From NCBI GenBank assembly GCA_903844385.1, contig CAIMTJ010000048.1:1-64000 (forward strand): a DNA stretch of 64,000 nt, given 5' to 3'. This DNA comes from an uncultured Burkholderiales bacterium. GTDB lineage: Bacteria; Pseudomonadota; Gammaproteobacteria; Burkholderiales; Burkholderiaceae_C. Below, piece after piece: positions 54,015 to 63,937 of this stretch. The stretch's first letter is position 1. Each line of letters begins with the position of its first letter. The translations under genes and the position numbers were made by a program. The notes below the pieces were generated by a model. That model did no database searches. It worked only from the letters and a program-made list of their open reading frames with translations, and was not told the DNA's origin.

Positions 54015-54045
54015 ACCCACGATTCTAGCGCATTTGCACCCCAAT
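54015..54045 (-). promoter_or_regulatory. Putative rpsP promoter, similar to the rplS promoter
   Basis: TAGAAT at 54023-54028 on the minus strand is followed by CGTGGGTT. The sequence GCGCTAnAATCGTGGGTT is shared with the rplS promoter (n is G here, T there), including the likely start site. The -35 is not clear. Confidence 0.5.
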
Positions 54046-54125
54046 TGCACTTCTTTTTTGGCTTGCCGGTCTGCACAAAGGGCCGGCTCACCCTCAAATG
54101 AGGCGAAAGGACTATGATTGGAGTC

Positions 54126-54578
54126 ATGAAAAATAAAACTTTGGCCACCTGGCTCACCTGGCTTGGAGGCCCACTGGGGCTGCACCGCTTTTATTTGTAT
54201 GGCCCCCGAGACGTCCTCGCTTGGGGCCTGCCCATTCCCACCGCACTGGGGATGTGGGGGGTGACTCGCGTTCAATCCTATGGCTTAGACGATGTGCTCA
54301 GTTGGTGGCTTTTCCCGATTTTTGGCTTTAGCATGGCCGCTTGTTGCTTAAATGCCATTGTTTATGGCTTGATGACGACAGCGCAGTGGAATGCCCACTT
54401 CAACCCCAACGCACAGGAAGACGATGCGAGCGGCAACACCTCGTGGCTGACCATCTGGGGCGTGATCATCGCCTTGATTTTGGGCGCCACGGTCTTGATA
54501 TCGAGCATTGTCTACAGCTTTCAGCGCTACTTTGAAGTGCAAATTCAAGAAGCCCATCGCATCTCCATCGGCGAGTGA
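54126..54578 (+). CDS. Small TM2-like membrane protein
   Basis: A 150-residue membrane protein with a short N terminus, the [19 protein letters not shown] segment of TM2-type proteins (G-x-x-G-x-HRFYLG pattern), and about three further hydrophobic helices. Start could be ATG 54114 or 54126. Divergent from rpsP across a 180-nt promoter region and convergent with folK. Function unknown. Confidence 0.75.
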   Translation: MKNKTLATWLTWLGGPLGLHRFYLYGPRDVLAWGLPIPTALGMWGVTRVQSYGLDDVLSWWLFPIFGFSMAACCLNAIVYGLMTTAQWNAHFNPNAQEDDASGNTSWLTIWGVIIALILGATVLISSIVYSFQRYFEVQIQEAHRISIGE

Positions 54579-54616
54579 GCCCGACCACGCTCGAGCCAGA
54601 TCACACGACGCACGCC

Positions 54617-55162
54617 TCAGGCCTTTTGAAGGCGGGGGCTCCAGAGTTGAACGGCAGGATCGGCGCGTTCAATCACTTGATCCTCAACCCTTTGCAGCAT
54701 CGCTGGCGTCACCCAGCTCGGAACCAACTCCATCAAGGGCTTCAAGACAAAAGCGCGCTCAAACCAACGCGGATGCGGCACCACCAGGCGAGGACTTTGC
54801 ACCTGGGCTTGACCAAAAAAAAGCAAATCCAAGTCGAGGGTCCTGGGTTGGTGGTGGTACTCGCGCACGCGTCCAGCCTGTGCTTCGAGGTGCTGGAGCA
54901 CATCCAGGAGGGCTGGCGCGCACAAGCTGGTGGTGATGGAACACACCGCATTGAAATAAGGTGGGCCACTCGCTTCAAAGGGCTCGGAGCAGTAAAGGGC
55001 CGAGCATGACAGCACTTGCACGCCACGGGTTTGGTCCAGTCCCAAGAGAGCCGTGGTGAAGGCCTCCTCGGGTTGGCCCAGATTGGCGCCCAAAGCCACA
55101 TAACACACCACACTGTCGCGCTCAGGCCAGTTGGCTTGGGGCTCAGGCTTACTCTCGCTCAC
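54617..55162 (-). CDS. folK: 2-amino-4-hydroxy-6-hydroxymethyldihydropteridine diphosphokinase
   Basis: Pyrophosphorylates the pterin for folate synthesis. YVALGANLGQPEEAF, YFNAVCSI, and LDLDLLFFGQ with VVPHPRWFERAFVLKPLMEL are the HPPK signatures. 181 aa, started at GTG 55162. It follows pcnB by 21 nt, a widespread gene pair. Confidence 0.94.
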   Translation of the reverse strand: MSESKPEPQANWPERDSVVCYVALGANLGQPEEAFTTALLGLDQTRGVQVLSCSALYCSEPFEASGPPYFNAVCSITTSLCAPALLDVLQHLEAQAGRVREYHHQPRTLDLDLLFFGQAQVQSPRLVVPHPRWFERAFVLKPLMELVPSWVTPAMLQRVEDQVIERADPAVQLWSPRLQKA

Positions 55163-55183
55163 GGGTCAGTCACGCTTGAGCGT

Positions 55184-56761
55184 TCATTCGGGCGAATCGG
55201 CTCTTGGGGTGCGTCTTCGCCGGCGCCGGCGCGGTGCACTCGCTGGACCGTCTTGAGCGCCGCCGTCCTCGCTGGTGTGGTCTGAACTCGGCTGTGACGA
55301 TTCATGGCCTGATTGAGTAGCCCCACCGCCTGCCGCGTCCGCAGCTGGTAGGGCTCGCACGCGCTTGGGGCTTTTGCCCGCGGCCGACTGAGCGCTTTGA
55401 TGCTCCAGCCTCACCGCCTCGAGCATGTGTGTGCGCTCTTGGGGGTCTGCCAAACTGAAGGCCTCCCACCACTCGCCCAAGGCCACATCGACCTCTTGGC
55501 TCAATGCGCGCAAGCGCATGAAATCAAAGGCGGCACGAAAACGCGGTTGATCCAACAGTCCCAAGGGAGACTGGCCCGTGCGTTTTTCAAAACGCGGCTG
55601 CAAAGACCAGATCTCGCGCATGTCGGCGCCAAGTTTGCCCCGCCCCGAGACCTCGCCAATGTGGGCGTCAAAGACCTCATCTATGGCCCCTTGCAAGGCG
55701 GGGTAAAGAGGCTGGCGCTGGTGCATGCGCGCAACCCAGGCGTGCCTCACATCGCCCCAAAGCACGCAAGCGAGCAAAAAGCTGGGCACCACAGGCTTCA
55801 TTTCTTGAACGCGTCGATCGGTGTCGAGCAAGGCTTGATGAACCAAGGGATCAGCGGCTCGAGAAACAATCAAATCGAGCAGTGGATAAACGCCCGTGGC
55901 CAAGCCGTGGAGTTTGAGCTGCTCTATGCTGGCCAAGGCGTGGCCGGTTTGGAGGAGCTTGAGCATTTCATCGAACATGCGACTCGGTGGCACGTCGTGG
56001 AGCAGTTGCGCCATTTTCTTCAAAGGGGCAGCGGTTTTGCTCTCGAGCTTGAAGCCCAAGGGAGACAGTTTGGCCGCAAATCGAATGGCGCGAATGATGC
56101 GAATGGGGTCCTCGCGGTAGCGCACCGCCGGGTCACCAATCATGCGAAGCACGTGTTTTTTGGCGTCTTGAATGCCTTTGTGAAAATCCACCACCTCCTG
56201 CGTTTGAGGATCGTAGTACATGGCGTTGACGGTGAAGTCGCGCCGGGTGGCATCCTCCTCAATCGGGCCCCAGACGTTGTCGCGCAACACTCGACCACTT
56301 GCGTCCACGGCATGAGAGACCTGGGCCAAGGCATGGCGCGAGGTTTTTTCGTTGCCGGTGAACTGTTTGGCATCGGCCGACTCGAGAAATGCCCTGAAGG
56401 TAGAGACCTCGATCACCTCATGCTCGCGCCCACGACCGTAGACCACGTGCACGATGCGAAAACGTCGGCCAATGATAAAAGCGCGACGAAAACAGGCCTT
56501 GACTTGCTCCGGTGTCGCGTCGGTGGCCACATCAAAGTCTTTGGGCCGAAGACCGAGCAACAAATCGCGAACTGCCCCCCCCACCACATAGGCAATGTAG
56601 CCCCGGTCTTGCAAGGTGCGCACCACGTCATGGGCACGCTCATCAATCAAGCTGGGGTCGATGCGGTGATCCTTGAAGGGGATGCGTTTTTCTTGTCCAA
56701 ACTGGGTCTTGGGACTGGCGGGCGCTTTGCCCATGAGGCGATTGACAAAATTTTTGATCAT
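55184..56761 (-). CDS. pcnB: Poly(A) polymerase I
   Basis: Adds poly(A) tails to RNA and marks it for decay. The nucleotidyltransferase motif is VVGGAVRDLLLGLRPKDFDVATDA, with RRFRIVHVVYGR-type continuation and DFTVNAMYYDP further on. The C-terminal tail beyond about residue 430 is disordered and ends in an arginine run (PRRRRRRRT), a plausible RNA-binding tail. Started at ATG 56761, it overlaps the HAD gene by 4 nt. Confidence 0.95.
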   Translation of the reverse strand: MIKNFVNRLMGKAPASPKTQFGQEKRIPFKDHRIDPSLIDERAHDVVRTLQDRGYIAYVVGGAVRDLLLGLRPKDFDVATDATPEQVKACFRRAFIIGRRFRIVHVVYGRGREHEVIEVSTFRAFLESADAKQFTGNEKTSRHALAQVSHAVDASGRVLRDNVWGPIEEDATRRDFTVNAMYYDPQTQEVVDFHKGIQDAKKHVLRMIGDPAVRYREDPIRIIRAIRFAAKLSPLGFKLESKTAAPLKKMAQLLHDVPPSRMFDEMLKLLQTGHALASIEQLKLHGLATGVYPLLDLIVSRAADPLVHQALLDTDRRVQEMKPVVPSFLLACVLWGDVRHAWVARMHQRQPLYPALQGAIDEVFDAHIGEVSGRGKLGADMREIWSLQPRFEKRTGQSPLGLLDQPRFRAAFDFMRLRALSQEVDVALGEWWEAFSLADPQERTHMLEAVRLEHQSAQSAAGKSPKRVRALPAADAAGGGATQSGHESSQPSSDHTSEDGGAQDGPASAPRRRRRRRTPRADSPE

Positions 56762-57438
56762 GCGGTTGCAAAAAGCTCCAATATGGGCCACCCTTTTTGC
56801 GTGGCCAATGCCCGCAAAGCGTTATCAGGGTTGGTGGCCACGGGGAAATTAACGGCGCCAAGCAGTGGCGCATCATTGATGGAGTCGCTGTAAAAGGTGG
56901 TCGTCAACTCGCTCAAATGCAAGCCACGCTCGTCAAGCCACTGCACCAATCGGGTGAGCTTGCCTTGTCCCAAGGTGGGGGTGCCCTCAATCTCGCCGGT
57001 GATCCAGCCGTTGGCATCACGACTGAGCTGCAAGGCGATGAGCTCTTTCACCCCAAAGAGGTCGGCAATCGGGCGGGTCACCCACTCATTGGTGGCGGTG
57101 ATGATCATGACGGCCTCGCCTCGAGCTTGGTGTTGAGCCACCAAGGACAAAGCCTGGGGCTTGAGCGCAGGCGCAATCACCTCTTGGATGAAACGCTCGC
57201 GCATGGCGTTGGAGAGGGCCTCACCCTTGTCACGAATGGTTTGAGTGGTAAAGCGCACGTAGGCATGGATGTCCAATTCGCCGCGGCAGTAATCTTGGTA
57301 AAACGCCTCGTTTTTGAGCAAAAAATCCTCCCTCGAGGTCCACCCCACGTCGGTGGTGAAACGTCCCCAAGACTGATCTGAATCGATGGGCAAGAGGGTG
57401 TGATCCAAATCAAAGAGGGTGAGGTGTTCAATCTTCAT
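56758..57438 (-). CDS. HAD-family phosphatase (HAD-IB, SerB-like)
   Basis: A 226-residue phosphatase. Motif I is LFDLDHTLLP with the two catalytic aspartates, motif II/III regions MIITATNE and YSDSINDAPLL are present, and a helical cap lies at about residues 30-90. HAD-IB enzymes of this type often act on histidinol, phosphoserine or phospholipid-like substrates; substrate unknown. Coupled to pcnB by a 4-nt overlap. Confidence 0.88.
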   Translation of the reverse strand: MKIEHLTLFDLDHTLLPIDSDQSWGRFTTDVGWTSREDFLLKNEAFYQDYCRGELDIHAYVRFTTQTIRDKGEALSNAMRERFIQEVIAPALKPQALSLVAQHQARGEAVMIITATNEWVTRPIADLFGVKELIALQLSRDANGWITGEIEGTPTLGQGKLTRLVQWLDERGLHLSELTTTFYSDSINDAPLLGAVNFPVATNPDNALRALATQKGWPILELFATA

Positions 57439-57682
57439 TCAAAAGTCTGGCCGATGAGTGCCTGTTCATCCAGTGGTTTGCAAAAAAAAGCGAGTGGCCA
57501 TCGTTTGGACAGATCCCAGCTCGGTTGAGGAAATGGGCTCACCTGTCCAAAACGTCGCCCAAGGCGGTGGTGTTCGGTGTCTCGAGCTGCCAGCTCCAGA
57601 CGGAGCGCCTTTGGGACCTTTGGCGCAGTTGCCCAAGCGCTCTTGAGCTTGGAGTGTAATCGTTTGTGGATGAACTGCTGGC

Positions 57683-58426
57683 TCAGAGCTCATTCAACAT
57701 GTCTTTGATCAAGGGGATGGTGATGGCGCGCTGGGTTTGAAGAGAAAACGCATCGAGCTGATCGAGCCAGCCCACCAAATTCGACATATCACGGCTAAAG
57801 CGCGACATCATGAAGTCCAGCACATCGGGCTTGAGGCTGAGGCCGCGCAAGTGCGCTTGGGCTGTGAGCACCCGGCGACACGCTTGCTCATCAAGGGTTT
57901 TGAGGGTGAGGCACAGGCCCTGGGCCATGCGCGTGCGCAAGTCCTCGCGAACCGACAAGGACCCAACACTGGGCTGCGAGCTCATGAGCATCAAGCGAGG
58001 GGTGTGATCCCCCGGAGCACAAGCGTTGACAAACCAATTGAAGGCGGTGGCCTGCTCACTCTCGCTCATGAGGTGCACATCATCGAGGACCATGAGTCTC
58101 CAAGCCGGCTTGAACTCCGTGTGGGCTGGCAAGGCTTCGGGCCCGTTTGCCGCCACCCCAACGGGCCTATGCATCACCACCAGTCCCTGGGCACGGGCCC
58201 AGTGCACGCAGGCTTGGAGCAAATGCGTTTTGCCACTTCCCCTGTCTCCGCACAGCAACACACTCTCCAAATTCACCCAGGGAGCATCCCTCGCCGAGTC
58301 CCTGCCATGGGTCAAGCGCGCCAAGCTGTCTTTGAGCATTTCCAACAGCTCGGCGTTGGGGCCTGCATCAAAATTCGCAAAGTTCTGAGCGGGTGAACCC
58401 GCAATGTCCAAGCTGACTTGTTTCAT
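57683..58426 (-). CDS. hda: DnaA regulatory inactivator Hda
   Basis: AAA+ protein that, with the clamp, stimulates hydrolysis of DnaA-ATP. Walker A is LLCGDRGSGKTHLLQA, the Walker B-like LMVLDDVHLM follows, and the C-terminal lid is QARGLSLKPDVLDFMMSRFSRDMSNLVGWL-like. 247 aa, shorter than DnaA and without its DNA-binding domain. It overlaps the PerM gene by 4 nt. The 244 nt between hda and the HAD gene hold no credible gene. Confidence 0.93.
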   Translation of the reverse strand: MKQVSLDIAGSPAQNFANFDAGPNAELLEMLKDSLARLTHGRDSARDAPWVNLESVLLCGDRGSGKTHLLQACVHWARAQGLVVMHRPVGVAANGPEALPAHTEFKPAWRLMVLDDVHLMSESEQATAFNWFVNACAPGDHTPRLMLMSSQPSVGSLSVREDLRTRMAQGLCLTLKTLDEQACRRVLTAQAHLRGLSLKPDVLDFMMSRFSRDMSNLVGWLDQLDAFSLQTQRAITIPLIKDMLNEL

Positions 58427-59532
58427 GAGTGAGAGGAGCCTGGCCCCTGGGGGCCCGAGCCGTCATCGCGGTAAAAATCACTCTCCCAATAGGCCTTTTG
58501 CAGCCAACGCAAGGCCACACTGACCACGGCACTGGAGGGCAAGGCCACCATCACCCCAAAAAATCCAAACCACTGCCCGCCCACGAGCAAAGCAAAAATT
58601 ACCGCCACGGGGTGTAAACCAATGCGCTCACCCACCCATTTGGGCGTCAGGAAAAAACCCTCCAACACCTGGCCAGCCCCAAACACCACCAACACCATGA
58701 GCAAAGCATGGGACGCCTCAAACTGCAAGAGTCCGGCCAGAATGGTCAAGCCCAATCCGATGCAAAAACCCACATAAGGAATACAAATCACCAAACCGGT
58801 GAATACCCCGATGGGCAGCGCCAGTCCTAGACCAAAGAGCTTGAGCGCCACGCTGTAATAGGCGGCCATGGCCAGCATGACCCCCAACTGACCCCTCAAA
58901 TATTGCCCCAACAAATGGTCCACCTCTGAAGTGAAGCGCTCCACCGATGAGCGCCACCGCACGGGCACCCAAGCCAGAAGTCTTGTCAAAATCAGCGCCT
59001 GATCGGCCATGAAATAAAAGAGCAACAGGGGGGTCAAAATCAGGTTTCCAATGACCGCCACGGCGGCAGAACCCCCAATTTTGAGAGACCGCAGCACCTG
59101 GGCGAACCACTCACTCCAAGAGGCATCCAAGGATTTGAGCAGCATCTCTTTGATGCCTTGTGCATCCAAGCTCACGTCCAAGCCGAGCGCCAAAGCCCAT
59201 GGCGCCAAGAAGTGTTGAAGATTCTCCAGCATCAGCGGCAGCTGCGCCTTCAATGCCGGCACCTCTTGACTGAAAATAGGACTCAAGAGGGCCAACAGAC
59301 ACAACACGAGAGCGAAAAACCCCAACTCGACCACCAACACACTCACGGTGTGGGGCCAAAGACCTTGCCCCCAGCGTGTCATTCGCACCGCCCACGGGCC
59401 CAGTGCATAAGCCATCACCCACGCGGTCATGAAGGGCAACAAGATCGGTGCAAGGGAGTCAATGAGCCAGATCATCCCCACGGCCAACACGACTCCGTAG
59501 GCCAGGCGTTGTTGATGCACATTCATAGTCAT
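58423..59532 (-). CDS. AI-2E/PerM-family membrane protein
   Basis: A 369-residue polytopic membrane protein of the UPF0118/AI-2E transporter family, with about eight helices and the characteristic C-terminal LTPKWVGERIGLHPVAVIFALLVGG. In Burkholderiales it typically precedes hda and follows purM divergently. Substrate unknown; the AI-2 export name is inherited and uncertain. Starts at ATG 59532 or 59526. Confidence 0.88.
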   Translation of the reverse strand: MTMNVHQQRLAYGVVLAVGMIWLIDSLAPILLPFMTAWVMAYALGPWAVRMTRWGQGLWPHTVSVLVVELGFFALVLCLLALLSPIFSQEVPALKAQLPLMLENLQHFLAPWALALGLDVSLDAQGIKEMLLKSLDASWSEWFAQVLRSLKIGGSAAVAVIGNLILTPLLLFYFMADQALILTRLLAWVPVRWRSSVERFTSEVDHLLGQYLRGQLGVMLAMAAYYSVALKLFGLGLALPIGVFTGLVICIPYVGFCIGLGLTILAGLLQFEASHALLMVLVVFGAGQVLEGFFLTPKWVGERIGLHPVAVIFALLVGGQWFGFFGVMVALPSSAVVSVALRWLQKAYWESDFYRDDGSGPQGPGSSHS

Positions 59533-59556
59533 GGTGGGCTTGCCTTTTGGACGCTT

Positions 59557-59574
59557 TAGAATAGGAGCATTCTA
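59557..59574. promoter_or_regulatory. Palindrome TAGAAT-N6-ATTCTA upstream of PerM/hda
   Basis: A 6-nt dyad with a 6-nt spacer lies about 30 nt upstream of the PerM gene; on the minus strand each arm reads as a TAGAAT -10 box. It may be an overlapping bidirectional promoter or an operator. Confidence 0.35.
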
Positions 59575-59772
59575 TCGACACTGCGTGCGCTCAATTGGCC
59601 AGGTTGTGAGGGTGTCCATGCCCCAAGCGGGCGATGGGCGCATTTCACACCGAGCGCAGATCTAGAAAGACCATGAGAAACCTGCACCCGCGTCTAGGGC
59701 TTTCCCGCCGAGCGTGAAGCTTCTCAAGTCGCCACCCCTATTGGCCCCTCCAACTTGGATCATCTCTCGTTC

Positions 59773-61110
59773 ATGAGCTCACCTCTCACCTACAAATCCG
59801 CTGGCGTTGACATCCAAGCCGGAGACGACTTGGTCGAACGCATCAAGCCTTTTGCCAAAAAAACAATGCGCGACGGTGTTTTGGCGGGCATTGGCGGTTT
59901 TGGCGCCATGTTTGAAATCCCCAGTGGTTACCATCAGCCGGTTTTGGTGAGTGGCACCGATGGGGTGGGGACCAAACTCAAACTCGCCTTTGAATGGAAT
60001 ATGCATGATCACGTGGGCATTGATTTGGTCGCCATGAGCGTCAACGATGTCTTGGTCCAAGGTGCGGAGCCCTTGTATTTCTTGGATTATTTTGCCTGCG
60101 GCCGACTCGACGTCGACACCGCCAGCACCGTCATCGAGGGGGTGGCCAAGGGCTGTGAAATGGCCCACTGCGCATTGATTGGCGGAGAAACTGCAGAGAT
60201 GCCTGACATGTACCCCGTGGGCGAATACGATTTGGCAGGCTTTGCTGTGGGGGTGGTTGAAAAATCGAAAATTTTGTCGGGCGCCAACATCGTGGCTGGA
60301 GACCGCGTGCTCGGCCTGGCCTCCAACGGCGTGCACTCCAATGGGTTTTCTTTGGTGAGACGTGTCATTGCCAAGGTCGAACAAAGCCATGAGACGCTAC
60401 CCGCCTTCTTGGATGGCATGGCGTTTCGGCAGGCTTTGATGAAGCCCACGAGAATCTATGTGAGCGCGCTGCTTCAAGCGCTGAAGTCTCACCCGATCAA
60501 AGGCTTGGCGCACATCACGGGAGGTGGCCTGATCGAAAACTTACCCCGAATTTTGCCCGCCCACTTGGGTGCGCATCTGCACAGACAGCGTTGGCCCAGA
60601 ACAGAGCTTTTTACTTGGCTACAAAACAACGCTCAAATTGACGATATCGAGATGAACCGCACGTTCAACGACGGCATTGGTATGTGTGTGATTGTGGCCC
60701 CTGAGAGTGCACAAGCGCTCACGGCGTTTTTAGAAAACATGGGCGAGACGGTCTACGACATTGGCGAGGTCACGTCACTGCCCCACTCTGCCGCGTCTGA
60801 CCCTCATGTCAGCCGTGTCACACTCTCGTCTTGTGCCGATCAGTCAGGTGGGTCAGGTGGGCCGGATTGCAGGGGTTGCCTTGATCAACGACCCAAGCCT
60901 TGGTCATTGCCCTGGTCATCGCCCTCGTCTTGGCCCTCGTCTTGGCCCTTGAGGGGTCAGCGCTCAAGCACCGCGGCGCAAAATCCGCAAGCGCTCCATC
61001 ACCTGGTCCTCGCGCGGGCGGTCCTGTTGCCCGCGATAAAGGGTGAGCAAATTGTGCAGCATGCGCTCAACAATTTGACGCTCACTGGCCGGGCGCAAAA
61101 ACCGCTGTAA
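59773..61110 (+). CDS. purM: Phosphoribosylformylglycinamidine cyclo-ligase with C-terminal extension
   Basis: AIR synthetase of purine synthesis. From ATG 59773 ([14 protein letters not shown]) the first 350 residues are a normal Pur[70 protein letters not shown] and [10 protein letters not shown]. The usual C terminus is near VYDIGEVTS (residues 327-335). The frame then runs on for about 95 residues through a Ser/Gly/Cys and Trp/Ser/Pro-rich stretch, encoded by tandem repeats, and 147 nt into the opposite SirB1 gene. Whether the tail is made is unknown; the core is secure. Confidence 0.9.
   Translation: MSSPLTYKSAGVDIQAGDDLVERIKPFAKKTMRDGVLAGIGGFGAMFEIPSGYHQPVLVSGTDGVGTKLKLAFEWNMHDHVGIDLVAMSVNDVLVQGAEPLYFLDYFACGRLDVDTASTVIEGVAKGCEMAHCALIGGETAEMPDMYPVGEYDLAGFAVGVVEKSKILSGANIVAGDRVLGLASNGVHSNGFSLVRRVIAKVEQSHETLPAFLDGMAFRQALMKPTRIYVSALLQALKSHPIKGLAHITGGGLIENLPRILPAHLGAHLHRQRWPRTELFTWLQNNAQIDDIEMNRTFNDGIGMCVIVAPESAQALTAFLENMGETVYDIGEVTSLPHSAASDPHVSRVTLSSCADQSGGSGGPDCRGCLDQRPKPWSLPWSSPSSWPSSWPLRGQRSSTAAQNPQALHHLVLARAVLLPAIKGEQIVQHALNNLTLTGRAQKPL
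60901..60948 (+). repeat. 12-nt tandem repeat inside the purM tail
   Basis: Four consecutive 12-nt units: TGGTCATTGCCC, TGGTCATCGCCC, TCGTCTTGGCCC and TCGTCTTGGCCC. Just upstream are two 9-nt units GTCAGGTGG. The first two units resemble the intergenic repeat at 31182. Confidence 0.85.
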
Positions 61111-61794
61111 GCGCCATTCCCAATCCAGACTGCCCAACCGATCTGTTGATTCTGGGTCTGAGGTCTTGTCCAACTCTTTGTCCAATTTCTGGCTCATGTC
61201 CTCGTCTGGCTCGGGGTCGGCTTCATGGGCGGGGCTGCCCTTGAAGGCATTCATGGCCTGGGCAATATCAGGAAACTCACACAGTCGCTCGAGCAAATCC
61301 TCTCGCGTGAGCGAGCGCCCGGCAAACACATCCAGCACCACCAAGCCCTCATTGGGATAGGTGAGGTTGATTTTGACCAAGAAGTGTCCTGGAAAATTCA
61401 CGCCTTTTGCTTGCAAGCCAATGGCCTGGGCGAGCTCGAGCCAGATCACCGACAAGCTGATCGGGATGCCTCGACGAGTTTGAAGCACCGCATTCAAAAA
61501 GCTGTTGTCTGGGTCATGGTAATGATTGACATTGCCTTGAAATCCCAACTCTTCAAAAAATAAACGGTTCAAAATTTTCAAGCGATGAAGTGCTGAGGCA
61601 TCGGGCGCCAATCGTCGCTTCAATCGAGCCAAAATCTGATCCACATCGGCCAGCACTTGCTGCACATCGCATTCGGGGTATTCATCTTGGGCAAGACTTG
61701 CCGCCGCTTCCAATAGCGGAAACTGCTCATCACTTTGCACCAAACTGGCAAAGTAAGACAGTTGCGTGGCCACAGGACCGAGGTTAAATCCCAT
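60964..61794 (-). CDS. SirB1-family transglutaminase-like protein
   Basis: A 276-residue protein of the SirB1 (transglutaminase-like) group. [43 protein letters not shown] and [11 protein letters not shown] are the family core. A Glu/Asp/Lys-rich insertion at about residues 195-225 precedes the C-terminal helical repeat [23 protein letters not shown] 61794 has GGAG 5 nt upstream. Its 3' end is overlapped by the purM tail on the other strand. Confidence 0.85.
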   Translation of the reverse strand: MGFNLGPVATQLSYFASLVQSDEQFPLLEAAASLAQDEYPECDVQQVLADVDQILARLKRRLAPDASALHRLKILNRLFFEELGFQGNVNHYHDPDNSFLNAVLQTRRGIPISLSVIWLELAQAIGLQAKGVNFPGHFLVKINLTYPNEGLVVLDVFAGRSLTREDLLERLCEFPDIAQAMNAFKGSPAHEADPEPDEDMSQKLDKELDKTSDPESTDRLGSLDWEWRLQRFLRPASERQIVERMLHNLLTLYRGQQDRPREDQVMERLRILRRGA

Positions 61795-63382
61795 GCTCAC
61801 TCCCAGGCCACTGCGGGTTCAACATGGACTTCACCCGCCAACCCAACACAGTGAGAATAGCCAGATAGATCACCCCGCAAGCGGCCAAGACCGCGGCCAT
61901 CAAAGCGACTCGCGTGAGCGCGCTCTCACGCAGTCCCACCCAGTCCCAGTGCACTGAGCACCACCACAGTAAGCCGCCCACGCATGCGCTGGCCCAACCC
62001 ACTTGCCAGCCCAATGTGCCCCAACCCGGCAGCGGTGTGTAGCGCCCCGAGCGTTTCAAAAAGTACCACAAACCCGTGGCATTGAGCAAGGCGCCTAGAC
62101 CAATGGACAAAGCCAAGCCCGCTTGCGCCAAAACCGGCACCAGCACGCAATTCATCAACTGGGTGACGATGAGTACACCAATGGCAATGCGCACGGGTGT
62201 TCGGGTGTCTTGCGCGGCATAAAACCCAGGCGCCAACACCTTGATGGCCACCAAACCCATGAGTCCCACGCCGTAACCCGTGAGGGCCAATGCGGTTTGC
62301 TCCACATCGTGTGCTTGAAACGCACCGTAATGGTAGAGCACACTCACCAGTGGTTTGGCAAAGACCAGCAAGGCCAAGGCACAGGGTGTGCACAACAACA
62401 CCACCCATTGAAGTCCCCAGTCCAACAGGGCCGAGTAACGGGGCATGTCTTGGCTGGCGCGCGCGGCCGACAACTGAGGGGTGAGCACGACGCCCAAAGC
62501 CACGCCCAACAAAGCGGTGGGAAACTCCATCAAGCGGTCGGCATAACTGAGCCAACTCACACTCCCAGACGCCATGTGGGAGGCAATTTGGGTGTTGATC
62601 AACAGCGACAACTGCGCCACCGAGACACCGACCAAGGCTGGGCCCATGAGTTTCAAAATCCTTTGTGTGCCTTCCGATCGCCATGCCGCCTGGTAAGCCT
62701 GCCACTGCCAAGGCCAAACCATGCGAGGCGTCAGCCCCAGATGCACCAAGGCCCCCAACTGCACACTCAACTGCAATAACCCGCCCAGCATCACCCCCAC
62801 CACCATGGCATCAATGGCAGTCCAACCCAAGGTGACAAAAAGTGGAGAGACCCAGTAAGCGGCCCCGATCATGCACAAGTTCAGCAGCACCGGCGTCATG
62901 GCCGGTACTGCAAAGCGCCGCCAAGTGTTGAGCACCCCCGCGGCCAGGGCCACCAATGACATGAAGGCGATGTAGGGAAACATCAAGCGTGTCATGAAGA
63001 CTGCAGCCCCTTGGGCTTGCGGGTCACGCTCCAAGCCACTGGCCATGAGCCACACCAACAAGGGCGCACCCACCACCCCGGCGATCGAGGTGAGCAGCAA
63101 GACACTCAGGAGCACACTGGCGACTTGGCCAATGAGTTGCTGTGTGGCGTCTTCTCCCTTTTCTTGCAAGGTCGTGGCCAGCACCGGCACAAAGGCTTGG
63201 CTAAAAGCGCCTTCAGCAAACAAGCGACGAAACAAATTAGGAATACGAAAGGCCACATTAAAGGCATCCGTCATGGCGTTGGCCCCAAAAATAGAGGCCA
63301 TCAAAAGCTCTCGCACCATGCCGGTGATGCGTGACAAAAGGGTCAAAAAAGAGACCGTGGAGGCGGATTTTAAAATACTCAC
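61784..63382 (-). CDS. murJ: Lipid II flippase MurJ
   Basis: A 532-residue MOP-superfamily protein with about 13 membrane helices that moves lipid II across the inner membrane for peptidoglycan. [25 protein letters not shown] is the family N terminus, and [34 protein letters not shown] follows. Start is GTG 63382. Divergent from rpsT, a common pairing in betaproteobacteria. Confidence 0.96.
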   Translation of the reverse strand: MSILKSASTVSFLTLLSRITGMVRELLMASIFGANAMTDAFNVAFRIPNLFRRLFAEGAFSQAFVPVLATTLQEKGEDATQQLIGQVASVLLSVLLLTSIAGVVGAPLLVWLMASGLERDPQAQGAAVFMTRLMFPYIAFMSLVALAAGVLNTWRRFAVPAMTPVLLNLCMIGAAYWVSPLFVTLGWTAIDAMVVGVMLGGLLQLSVQLGALVHLGLTPRMVWPWQWQAYQAAWRSEGTQRILKLMGPALVGVSVAQLSLLINTQIASHMASGSVSWLSYADRLMEFPTALLGVALGVVLTPQLSAARASQDMPRYSALLDWGLQWVVLLCTPCALALLVFAKPLVSVLYHYGAFQAHDVEQTALALTGYGVGLMGLVAIKVLAPGFYAAQDTRTPVRIAIGVLIVTQLMNCVLVPVLAQAGLALSIGLGALLNATGLWYFLKRSGRYTPLPGWGTLGWQVGWASACVGGLLWWCSVHWDWVGLRESALTRVALMAAVLAACGVIYLAILTVLGWRVKSMLNPQWPGSEHGI

Positions 63383-63477
63383 CCAATAAGTGTAGCGCGC
63401 AGATCACACTTTGGATGGATCAATTTGCTATAATGTTGGGCTTTGCTGACATCATCCACAGACACCAAGGACATACC

Positions 63478-63777
63478 ATGGCTTCCGCCAAACCCAAGAA
63501 AAAAAACCCCCGACTGGCCTCAGGCCGTAAACGCGCACGCCAAGACGTCAAGCTCAATGCAGCCAACACCTCTTTGCGCTCCAAATACCGCACCGCTGTC
63601 AAGAACGTTGAAAAAGCCGTTCTAGCTGGTGACAAAACCAAAGCCAGCGAATTATTCGCCAGCATGCAAGCCGTGGTTGACACGATTGCAGACAAAGGCA
63701 TTTTCCATAAAAACAAAGCGGCCCGTGACAAGAGTCGTTTATCCACCAAAGTGAAAGCTTTGGCCCTCGCGGCCTGA
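63478..63777 (+). CDS. rpsT: 30S ribosomal protein S20
   Basis: A 99-residue S20 starting ATG 63478: [30 protein letters not shown] and the helical [21 protein letters not shown] body are clear. A TATAAT -10 at 63429-63434 precedes it by about 44 nt. Followed by a strong terminator. Confidence 0.97.
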   Translation: MASAKPKKKNPRLASGRKRARQDVKLNAANTSLRSKYRTAVKNVEKAVLAGDKTKASELFASMQAVVDTIADKGIFHKNKAARDKSRLSTKVKALALAA

Positions 63778-63845
63778 TTCAATTCAGGTCTTCGCCCGGT
63801 CTGACCCTTCAGACCGCCGTTTGAGAGGGTGCGCTGTCAGCAAAG

Positions 63846-63876
63846 CAAAAAAGCCGCTTTTAAGCGGCTTTTTTGT
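63846..63876 (+). terminator. Rho-independent terminator of rpsT
   Basis: An AAGCCGCTT/AAGCGGCTT stem flanked by A-run upstream and TTTTTT downstream gives a long hairpin with a T-tract, active on the plus strand and possibly on both. Confidence 0.92.
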
Positions 63877-63937
63877 GTCTGAATGCAAAATCAACTGGGA
63901 GGAGATGTTCAATCTGAGCGATTGAACAGTGCTGGTC

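Noticed and set aside
55397-56893. Open frame of about 498 codons on the plus strand over pcnB
   Set aside because: It is antisense to pcnB and the HAD gene, both with intact catalytic motifs. Its own translation has no recognisable domain.
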